Source of the DNA: Robinsoniella peoriensis
GTDB lineage: Bacteria > Bacillota > Clostridia > Lachnospirales > Lachnospiraceae
Strand: one strand, 5' to 3'
DNA: 30,290 nt
Assembly: GCF_042680125.1 (NCBI RefSeq)
Contig: NZ_JBHTNY010000064.1
Shown here: positions 24,423 to 30,290 of the stretch, one piece after another
How positions within the stretch are numbered: the stretch's first letter is position 1
Layout of the letters: each line of letters opens with the position of its first letter
Made by a program: the position numbers and the translations under genes
The notes under the pieces: generated by a model
What the model saw: only the letters and a program-made list of their open reading frames with translations
What the model was told of the DNA's origin: nothing
The model's database searches: none

Positions 24423-26399
24423 ATGCTAACTAATACTACAAAATCCCCTTTTTCAAAAGTATCCCCTCTCCCCTGGAACGCCGTTAACTGGACCAGGGGA
24501 TTCTGGGCAGATGCATTTACCGCATGCGCCGGTGATACAGTTCCTCATTTACAAAGTATGTTTGAAGCTAAGGATATCAGCCATGTTGTGGAAAACTTCC
24601 GGATTTGTGCCGGAGAGGCAGAAGGTACCTTTGACGGAACCAACTTTGGCGACGGGGACTTTTACAAATGGATGGAGTCCGCAATGTACAGCGCCGCTAA
24701 AAACGGAAATCAGGAACTTTTAGATCAGCTGGATGATTATATTGACCTCATCGGACGTGCCCAGTTGGAAGATGGATATATTTCCACCAAGCAGATTCTG
24801 GGCGAACGCCAGAATAACGGTATTGCACGTTTAGGTGATATCAATGATTTTGAGGTTTACAACTTTGGACATTTATTTACTGCGGCCTGCCTTTACAAAC
24901 GGATCACCGGGAAAGAGAACTTTCTGGAGATTGCTAAAAAAGCTGCCGTTTACCTTGACCAGATGTATCAGGATAACGCTAAAAACGGGGAAGTACAGAC
25001 CGCCGTATGCCCATCCCACTACATGGGTCTCATTGAAATGTACCGGACAACAGGTGACAAAAAATATCTGGAGCTTGCAAAGCTTGCTATTGAGTTACGA
25101 GACTCTGTAAAAGATGGTACCGATGATAACCAGGACCGTATCCCCCTAAAACAACACGATAAGATTTTAGGACATGCAGTGCGTTCCAACTATCTGTATG
25201 CAGGTGTTGCGGATCTGTATGCTGAAACAGGCGAGTCAGAATATAAGGAAATGCTGGATAAAGTTTGGCGCAACCTGGTTGATAAGAAGATCTACATAAC
25301 CGGAGGCTGCGGAGCCCTTTATAACGGAACCTCACCCTATGGCAACTTCTTCATTGACCAGAAGATCCACCAGGCTTACGGATATGAATACCAGCTTCCC
25401 AATATCACCGCTTATAACGAGACCTGCGCTTCTATCGGAAGTGTATTCTGGGCTTACCGTATGTTCCAGGCTGATCCGAAGGCTGAGTATTTTGATATTA
25501 TCGAACGTACTATGCTGAATGTAAACCTCGCTGCTGTCAGCATGGATGGCAAGAAATATTTCTATGAAAACATGCTGCGCAGAGCAAAGAAACTGGATTA
25601 CGAATTGATCTGGCCACTGGAAAGAAGCGAGTATATCTTAAGCTACTGCTGCCCTCCAAACCTTGCCAGAACCATTGCCCAGTCCAGTGAATATGCCTAT
25701 ACCGTATCGGATGACACCCTCTGGATGGGTATGTACGGTGCAAGCCGCTCCCAGATTGAGCTTCCCTGCGGCGCATCCTTTACACTAATCCAGGATACGA
25801 ACTATCCTTATGACGGAAATATATCCTTTCACATTGAAGACCTGAAATATGCGTCCCCGGATCATAAGACACCAATCTATCTAAATGTCCGCATTCCGGG
25901 CTGGGTAGAAAACGGAACTATTACCATTGGGGGAGAGACGAACATCTGTCTTACCCAAAATGACAGCCAGACCTATAAGAAGATTTGTATCAACCCGGAC
26001 ACTGTATCCGATGTAACAGTTTCATTTGATATGCCTGCCCGTTTATCTACTGCGCATGCTCTGGTGGAAGAAACGAATAATCAGGCTGCACTTGAGCGCG
26101 GACCTCTGGTATACTGTATAGAAAGCCCGGATGCAGATGTAGAAACTTTAGATGACCTTTTATGGAAACTGGACGCCGAATTCACTCCGGTTGCCTATAC
26201 TATAGGCGGCAGGGACCTTGCCGCACTGGAAGGTGATGTATACCGCATTAACAGAGAAGAATACAACCGTGATTCCCTCTACCAGACCCTGCGTTATCAC
26301 GGAATGTCCACGACCCATATCCGCCTGATCCCATACTTTGCATGGGACAACAGGGGATTTGGTGAAATGAAGATCTGGATGCCTGTGGCTTATAAATAG
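24423..26399 (+). CDS. GH127 beta-L-arabinofuranosidase-family hydrolase (DUF1680)
   Basis: 658 residues with no signal peptide. The zinc/cysteine active site of GH127 is intact: Glu333 and Cys335 in YNETCASIG, and Cys409-Cys410 in SYCCPPN, with one Cys expected to be the nucleophile. An (alpha/alpha)6 barrel extends to about 440, then beta-sandwich domains. In the segment before the LPN motif, HQAYGYEYQLPN, Gln317 stands where I recall a Glu acid/base in the characterised Bifidobacterium enzyme. Related subgroups may share this. GAGG precedes the start. The neighbours handle acidic small molecules, so the substrate could be an unusual furanoside, such as the acidic sugar attacked by some GH127 members, rather than arabinose. 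Confidence 0.88.
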   Translation: MLTNTTKSPFSKVSPLPWNAVNWTRGFWADAFTACAGDTVPHLQSMFEAKDISHVVENFRICAGEAEGTFDGTNFGDGDFYKWMESAMYSAAKNGNQELLDQLDDYIDLIGRAQLEDGYISTKQILGERQNNGIARLGDINDFEVYNFGHLFTAACLYKRITGKENFLEIAKKAAVYLDQMYQDNAKNGEVQTAVCPSHYMGLIEMYRTTGDKKYLELAKLAIELRDSVKDGTDDNQDRIPLKQHDKILGHAVRSNYLYAGVADLYAETGESEYKEMLDKVWRNLVDKKIYITGGCGALYNGTSPYGNFFIDQKIHQAYGYEYQLPNITAYNETCASIGSVFWAYRMFQADPKAEYFDIIERTMLNVNLAAVSMDGKKYFYENMLRRAKKLDYELIWPLERSEYILSYCCPPNLARTIAQSSEYAYTVSDDTLWMGMYGASRSQIELPCGASFTLIQDTNYPYDGNISFHIEDLKYASPDHKTPIYLNVRIPGWVENGTITIGGETNICLTQNDSQTYKKICINPDTVSDVTVSFDMPARLSTAHALVEETNNQAALERGPLVYCIESPDADVETLDDLLWKLDAEFTPVAYTIGGRDLAALEGDVYRINREEYNRDSLYQTLRYHGMSTTHIRLIPYFAWDNRGFGEMKIWMPVAYK

Positions 26400-26419
26400 G
26401 CGTATCCTAAAAGATACGC
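26400..26419 (+). other. Hairpin directly after the GH127 stop codon
   Basis: GCGTATC (26400-26406) and GATACGC (26413-26419) pair exactly with a 6-base loop, starting one base after the TAG. No T run follows, so it is more likely an attenuating or RNA-protecting stem between GH127 and the regulator gene than a terminator. Confidence 0.5.
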
Positions 26420-26452
26420 TGCTTCCACTACCCCAGAAAAGGAGGTGCCTAT

Positions 26453-27181
26453 ATGGCCCAATCAAAAACTAACACACCTATCCTTTCGAGATCTTTGCAA
26501 AACAAATCAATTGTCAGCCGGATCGTAAACCAAATTACCGATGCCATTATAAACGGAGAATTAAAGCCCGGAGATAAGCTGCCTACGGAAACCAGCCTCT
26601 GCGCCACCTTTGAGGTGGGACGCAACTCCATCCGGGAAGCAATCAAAATCCTGGAAGCCTACGGCGTAGTCTATATCAAACGCCCCGACGGTACATTCGT
26701 AAATGACCGGTACAGCCAGAAGATGCTGGACCCTATGCTCTATGGTATTCTTCTTGAGAAGAATTCATCGGATGAAATTATCCAGCTTCGAAAAGTACTG
26801 GATATCGGTATTATGCAGCAAATTATGCACACCATTACACCGGAGCAGATTGCCCATATAGAAGGCTGCCTGGAAAACCTGATAAATGCCGTTTCCAAAA
26901 AAGATAAGGATATTGAGACCGTCTTAAATGCAGACATTGATTTTCATATGGCTCTGACAAATGCCTCCCAAAATCAGCTGCTGCTCAGCATGTATACCTA
27001 TGTGGACCGTATTACCATACCTTCCCGGAAAAATGCTGTGAAAATGGTCTTAGCGGAAGATGATACCGACGATTTTATCCGTCTTCATACTGAAATGCTA
27101 ACCATGATTTCCAGGAAAGATTTTACCGGAATCGAACAAACCATTAACGATCATTATAAATTTTGGAAACAGGTAATTTAA
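26453..27181 (+). CDS. GntR family regulator, FadR/FCD subfamily
   Basis: 242 residues. Winged helix-turn-helix at about 20-85 with the GntR signature GELKPGDKLPTETSL and GRNSIREAIKILEAYG. The all-helical FCD ligand domain at about 105-236 keeps metal-site residues Asp161 or Asp163, His165, His212 and His234, so it probably binds a carboxylate through a metal. FCD regulators usually sense organic acids or sugar acids, which agrees with the flanking kinase and BKACE genes. GGAGG lies 7 bases before ATG 26453. It probably represses this gene group until its acid intermediate accumulates. Candidate operators at 23451 and 28852 share a partial sequence. Confidence 0.92.
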   Translation: MAQSKTNTPILSRSLQNKSIVSRIVNQITDAIINGELKPGDKLPTETSLCATFEVGRNSIREAIKILEAYGVVYIKRPDGTFVNDRYSQKMLDPMLYGILLEKNSSDEIIQLRKVLDIGIMQQIMHTITPEQIAHIEGCLENLINAVSKKDKDIETVLNADIDFHMALTNASQNQLLLSMYTYVDRITIPSRKNAVKMVLAEDDTDDFIRLHTEMLTMISRKDFTGIEQTINDHYKFWKQVI

Positions 27182-27213
27182 ACTCGCTCTAAATCCCAAA
27201 GGAGATGTTATCT

Positions 27214-28659
27214 ATGAAACAGAATGCGCAAACTACAGAGGCCTTAACATTAGATGTCCTGGACAAATACCCTTCTGTAGATACTGAACATATCGACCTT
27301 ATGCTGCGGTCGGAATACCAGGATTTTCATAAAAAAATAGTGGTTCTGGATGATGATCCTACCGGCATCCAGACTGTTCATGACGTATATGTCTATACGG
27401 ACTGGGAAGAGTCTGCCATAAATCAGGCTTTTACATCCAAAGAAGATATGTTTTTCCTGTTAACAAACTCCCGTAGTTTTTTCAGGGAACAAACCATCCG
27501 GGTACACACACAGATTGCCCGTCGTATCGGTAAAACAGCTGTAGAAAACGGTCAGGGATTTTTTCTGATTTCCCGGGGTGATTCTACCCTGCGTGGGCAC
27601 TATCCGCTGGAAACAGAAGTTTTAAAAGACACCCTGGAGACAGACTGCCACATTCCTACAGACGGAGAAATTATCTGTCCCTTTTTCAAAGAGGGCGGAC
27701 GATACACCATCAACAATATCCACTATGTAAAAGAAGGCGGCTTCCTGATTCCAGCCGGAAATACAGAATTTTCCAAAGATAAGACCTTCGGTTATACCTC
27801 TTCCGATCTGACGGAATACGTGGAAGAAAAAAGTGAAGGAAGATTCCGCAAAGAAGACTGCATCACCATCTCACTGGAAGAATTAAGATCACTGGAGCTG
27901 GACAACATTACAGATAAACTGATGTCTGCCTCCGGCTTTGCCAAAATTATCGTAAATGCCATTGATTACATAGACATCAAGATATTCTGTATCTGCCTGA
28001 TACGTGCCCTCAGGAAGGGCAAAAATTTCATAGCAAGAAGTGCCGCCGCTCTGCCAAAGGTACTGGGACAGATAACTGATGTGCCACTGCTTTCAAAGAA
28101 AGACCTCATAGCCGGCAAGGAAGATAAAGGCGGAATTGTAATTATTGGATCTCACGTCCAAAAGACCACAGACCAGTTAAACGCCCTGTTGGAATCAGAA
28201 AAAGACCTGACTTTTCTGGAGTTTAATGTAAATTCTTATTTTCAGGATGGCGGATTAAAGGCAGAAGTACAGCGTATCCTGGATCAGGCAGAAGCACTGA
28301 TCCGATCCAACAAAACAGTAATCATCTACACCAGCCGCAGGCTTCTGGTACCTGATACCGCAGACAAAGATGAAATTCTTATGGCATCTGTTCACATCTC
28401 CGATGCCCTGACAAGTATCATCCGTTTTCTCACCGTAAAGCCTCGTTTTATCATTGCCAAAGGCGGTATTACATCCAGCGATGTGGGCACAAAAGGACTT
28501 CAGGTTAAAAAAGCACTGGTAATGGGCCAGATCAAAAAAGGAATCCCTGTATGGCTGACCGGCGATGAAAGTAAATTTCCAAATACGCCATATATTATCT
28601 TCCCCGGAAATGTAGGGGAAGTAAATACATTGCGGGACATTGTAGAAGAAATATGTTAA
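27214..28659 (+). CDS. Four-carbon acid sugar kinase family protein (DUF1537)
   Basis: 481 residues. The N-terminal substrate domain carries LDDDPTG (45-51) and SRGDSTLRGHYPLE (120-133), both diagnostic of the family. The C-terminal nucleotide domain carries AKGGITSSDVG (415-425) and FPGNVG (463-468). Characterised members phosphorylate C4 acids such as D-threonate, D-erythronate or 3-oxo-tetronate with ATP. The ATG at 27205 overlaps the GGAG site, so ATG 27214, nine bases after it, is taken as start. It lies 32 bases behind the regulator gene. The dehydrogenase, isomerase and decarboxylase that normally accompany it are absent from the window, so the acid substrate may differ from the known ones. 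Confidence 0.9.
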   Translation: MKQNAQTTEALTLDVLDKYPSVDTEHIDLMLRSEYQDFHKKIVVLDDDPTGIQTVHDVYVYTDWEESAINQAFTSKEDMFFLLTNSRSFFREQTIRVHTQIARRIGKTAVENGQGFFLISRGDSTLRGHYPLETEVLKDTLETDCHIPTDGEIICPFFKEGGRYTINNIHYVKEGGFLIPAGNTEFSKDKTFGYTSSDLTEYVEEKSEGRFRKEDCITISLEELRSLELDNITDKLMSASGFAKIIVNAIDYIDIKIFCICLIRALRKGKNFIARSAAALPKVLGQITDVPLLSKKDLIAGKEDKGGIVIIGSHVQKTTDQLNALLESEKDLTFLEFNVNSYFQDGGLKAEVQRILDQAEALIRSNKTVIIYTSRRLLVPDTADKDEILMASVHISDALTSIIRFLTVKPRFIIAKGGITSSDVGTKGLQVKKALVMGQIKKGIPVWLTGDESKFPNTPYIIFPGNVGEVNTLRDIVEEIC

Positions 28660-28661
28660 AT

Positions 28662-28823
28662 GGGATTAGCTGAGGAAGGACGCTTTGTGGATGAGAGGTA
28701 GTGTACGGAAGGTTAGAAAATACCAGTTCTGCGTTAAGCATTCCAAACCAATGTCCTGGTCTGCCCCCTTCTCTTTTCGTACACTACCTATCATCTACAA
28801 AGCGTCCTTCCTCAGCGAAACCC
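28662..28823. mobile_element. MITE-like inverted-repeat element, copy 1 (about 162 bp)
   Basis: Terminal arms of about 49 bases (28662-28710 and 28775-28823) are complementary at roughly 44 positions, with outermost bases GGG and CCC. AAAT occurs directly outside both ends (28658-28661 and 28824-28827), a candidate 4-bp target duplication. The 64-base centre has no gene. Outer sequence such as GCTGAGGAAGGACGCTTTGT recurs at 29853-30209, and the inner right arm (reversed) matches the inner left arm of copy 2 for a further 25 or so bases (GAAGGGGGCA region). No transposase is present. Confidence 0.75.
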
Positions 28824-28851
28824 AAATATAATGCATTAAATAGAACATTAC

Positions 28852-28868
28852 AAAACGTTCACTGTAGT
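28852..28868 (+). promoter_or_regulatory. Candidate operator, copy 2
   Basis: AAAACGTTCACTGTAGT matches 12 of 17 positions of the reverse complement of the near-palindrome at 23451-23467. Both lie 24-41 bases before a leader copy. A shared GntR/FCD binding site is possible, but the match is modest. Confidence 0.35.
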
Positions 28869-28891
28869 ACTAGCAAATAGAAATGACTAAA

Positions 28892-28998
28892 GGTTGAAAG
28901 AAAATTATGATATAGAAAGGATGCCACGATTGATTCTTTCAACCAGTTTTATTGTGGCAGTATTGCAGGCAAGCCTGTAATATGCAATAGGTATAAAT
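28892..28998 (+). promoter_or_regulatory. Structured leader RNA, copy B (candidate riboswitch-like element)
   Basis: Stem 1: GGTTGAAAGA (28892-28901) with TCTTTCAACC (28935-28944), a perfect 10 base pairs. Stem 2: GCCAC (28923-28927) with GTGGC (28954-28958), interleaved with stem 1. Hairpin: ATTGCAGG (28962-28969) with CCTGTAAT (28974-28981), where one C-to-T change against copy A keeps a G-U pair. A weak ATAGGT site precedes the BKACE start at 28999. One-base length differences from copy A occur in three loops, as expected of RNA and not of a coding sequence. The element sits just after MITE-like copy 1. Confidence 0.68.
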
Positions 28999-29796
28999 AT
29001 GAATAAAGTTATTATTTCTCTGGCACCGGTAGCTGCCTCTACTCCCATTGATGCAGATGCTCTGGCGCTGGATGTTAAAAAATCAGTAGAATCCGGTGCT
29101 GCAATGTGTCATCTGCACTGCCGCCGTCCGGATGGTTCCCTTACCGCGGATACCGGATTTATGGTGGAATGCTTTGAAAAAATACTAGCTGAAACAGATG
29201 TACTTGTACAGGCATCTACCGGAGGTGTTTCCGATCTGACCATTGAAGAACGCTGCACTCCACTGGATTATGTAAAAGTAGAATCTGCATCCCTGAATGG
29301 CGGCTCCACAAATCTTGGTGAAGCCGTATACAAGAATTCTTTTGAGGATATCCGCTACTGTGCAAAAGCCGTATATGATAAGAAAACCATACCGGAAATT
29401 GAAGTTTTTGATATCGGTATGATTCATAATATAGAAATGACTGCAAAAGAATATCCCTTCCGGGACCCGATTATTTATAACCTGGTATTCGGACACAAAG
29501 GAGGTATGCAGCCTACGGTCGAAAGCCTTGCAGCTTTCCGTTCCTTTGTTCCCGCAAATGCCAAATGGGGTGTGACTCATTTTGGACGTGACAACTGGAA
29601 CTTCCTCGCCGCAGCAATTGCAATGGGTGCCAGTATCGTCCGGATTGGATTTGAAGACAGCGCCTATCTGGCACCCGGCAAATCTGCATCCATGAACTTT
29701 GAGCTGGTGGAACGTTTGGCACATCTGATCCGGGCTATTGGTTTTGAAACCGCCACACCGGACGAGGCACGTGAAATAATGAATACTTTGAAATAG
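28999..29796 (+). CDS. BKACE family beta-keto acid cleavage enzyme (DUF849)
   Basis: 265 residues, slightly short for the family. BKACE enzymes use Zn and acetyl-CoA to cleave a beta-keto acid into acetoacetate and a new acyl-CoA. Zn ligands are visible: His38 and His40 in CHLHCRRPDG and Glu219 in VRIGFEDSAYL. THFGRDNW at 193-200 and the LVFGHKGGM stretch at 162-170 are typical barrel loops. The gene is the last in the group and is preceded by leader copy B instead of a strong ribosome site. Together with the acid-sugar kinase and racemase-family protein it suggests cleavage of a 3-keto acid derived from a sugar. The particular keto acid cannot be inferred. Confidence 0.9.
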   Translation: MNKVIISLAPVAASTPIDADALALDVKKSVESGAAMCHLHCRRPDGSLTADTGFMVECFEKILAETDVLVQASTGGVSDLTIEERCTPLDYVKVESASLNGGSTNLGEAVYKNSFEDIRYCAKAVYDKKTIPEIEVFDIGMIHNIEMTAKEYPFRDPIIYNLVFGHKGGMQPTVESLAAFRSFVPANAKWGVTHFGRDNWNFLAAAIAMGASIVRIGFEDSAYLAPGKSASMNFELVERLAHLIRAIGFETATPDEAREIMNTLK

Positions 29797-29811
29797 TGGT
29801 ATTTTGATCTT

Positions 29812-29835
29812 GCTTTGTGGAGGGGTAGAGCGAAC
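29812..29835 (+). repeat. Possible fragment of the inverted-repeat element
   Basis: GCTTTGTGGA followed by GGGGTAG resembles the internal part of the left arm of copy 1 (GCTTTGTGGATGAGAGGTAG) with a small deletion. It lies just before copy 2, and may be a decayed earlier insertion. The match is short. Confidence 0.3.
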
Positions 29836-29852
29836 AATTTCATCTTTAGTTT

Positions 29853-30209
29853 GGGTTTAGCTGAGAAGAGGACGCTTTGTAGCTGGAGATGGTGTACGGA
29901 AAGAGAAGGGGGCATGCTGGACGCTATTGGCAGAAAGCAGATATAATTATCACTGTAGATGGTTTCATTATTCTACTAATGGCTATAGTACCTATATCCA
30001 GTTAAATCTGTGATCAGGAAAGCAAGCAAAACTTAATCGTATTTCGCACATTTCACACTGAACTGCCGAAACACACTCTGCACATCCAGAAAAGAACAAC
30101 TCCAGGTCTACACCCTGCTGAGAAAACCGCGTAGAGCAGAGCTGAGTATTTACTTACCTTTCCGTTGCACCATCTCCATCTACAAAGTGTCCCTTAATCA
30201 GCTAAACCC
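29853..30209. mobile_element. MITE-like inverted-repeat element, copy 2 (about 357 bp)
   Basis: Arms of about 57 bases (29853-29908 and about 30153-30209) are complementary with few mismatches; the outer ends are GGGTTTAGCTGA and TCAGCTAAACCC. GTTT lies directly outside both ends (29849-29852 and 30210-30213), a candidate 4-bp target duplication. The inner left arm continues GGAAAGAGAAGGGGGCA, matching copy 1 reversed. The centre of about 240 bases has no credible gene. Right of the element a run of seven T follows, so the arm hairpin could end BKACE transcripts. Apart from this, 29797-30246 holds nothing else I can support. Confidence 0.72.
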
Positions 30210-30246
30210 GTTTTTTTAACTGTTTTTATATCTACGCATAGCCTGA

Positions 30247-30290
30247 AATAGGGGTAGTTGTGATTCGAACGAATCATGACTTCCCCTATT
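30247..30290. repeat. 44-bp near-perfect palindrome at the window edge
   Basis: The left arm AATAGGGGTAGTTGTGATTCG (21 bases) pairs with the right arm ending CTTCCCCTATT around an AA loop. There is one true mismatch and two G-U-type positions. It reaches the last base of the window, so it may be longer. It could be a terminator stem for a gene outside, or another repeat end. Confidence 0.55.

Noticed and set aside
28923..28980. Short open frame starting MPRLILS in leader copy B
   Set aside because: It is in a different frame from copy A at the matching positions and has no counterpart there.
29185..29724. 179-residue open frame opposite the BKACE gene
   Set aside because: Antisense to well-supported catalytic motifs; Cys- and Phe-rich composition is typical of a shadow frame.
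28662..30209. Complete insertion sequence
   Set aside because: Both elements lack any open frame that could encode a transposase; only non-coding hairpin elements are supported.
30247..30290. tRNA-like sequence around GATTCGAACGAATC
   Set aside because: The TTCGAA resembles a T-loop, but the region is a simple palindrome with no acceptor, D or anticodon arms.

Overview
The window reads as chromosomal DNA of a gut-type Clostridia bacterium, most likely Lachnospiraceae. This is inferred from moderate GC, AGGAGG ribosome sites, YesM/YesN-type two-component pairs, lipoprotein sugar-binding proteins without a local transport ATPase, and a secreted protein with FIVAR repeats and a BspA-like tail. 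It is an accessory glycan-use region with 19 protein genes. I see no tRNA, rRNA, CRISPR or transposase gene.

Left part (59-15875, all minus strand). Two carbohydrate ABC importers flank a set of degradative genes. In transcription order: two LplB/LplC-type permeases, a binding lipoprotein, a cytoplasmic Cys-type sulfatase, a 1796-residue secreted multidomain protein with a probable uncharacterised glycosidase core, a GH123-like DUF4091 enzyme, then a second binding lipoprotein with two MalF/MalG-type permeases. The combination suggests extracellular trimming of a sulfated, fucosylated, HexNAc-containing glycan, import of the oligosaccharide, and desulfation and hydrolysis inside the cell. The substrate is inferred.

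Middle part (16128-23213). A response regulator, sensor kinase and GH29 alpha-L-fucosidase form a plus-strand operon divergent from the first importer. A second kinase/regulator pair runs convergently on the minus strand. The fucosidase and the second regulator end in the two arms of one hairpin.

Right part (23615-29796, plus strand). Genes for an Asp/Glu-racemase-family protein, a GH127 enzyme, a GntR/FCD regulator, a DUF1537 acid-sugar kinase and a BKACE (DUF849) enzyme look like a route for an acidic sugar fragment. I do not recognise the pathway.

The main novelty candidate is a roughly 107-base leader present twice, immediately before the racemase-family gene and before the BKACE gene. 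The copies share a 32-base block with 30 identities, an interleaved (pseudoknot) pair of stems, and a hairpin next to an unusually weak ribosome site. One-base indels between copies rule out conservation of a peptide. It could be an undescribed riboswitch-like element. A second novelty is a family of non-coding inverted-repeat elements (two full copies with apparent 4-bp target duplications and possible remnants), one of which may supply the fucosidase stop codon.
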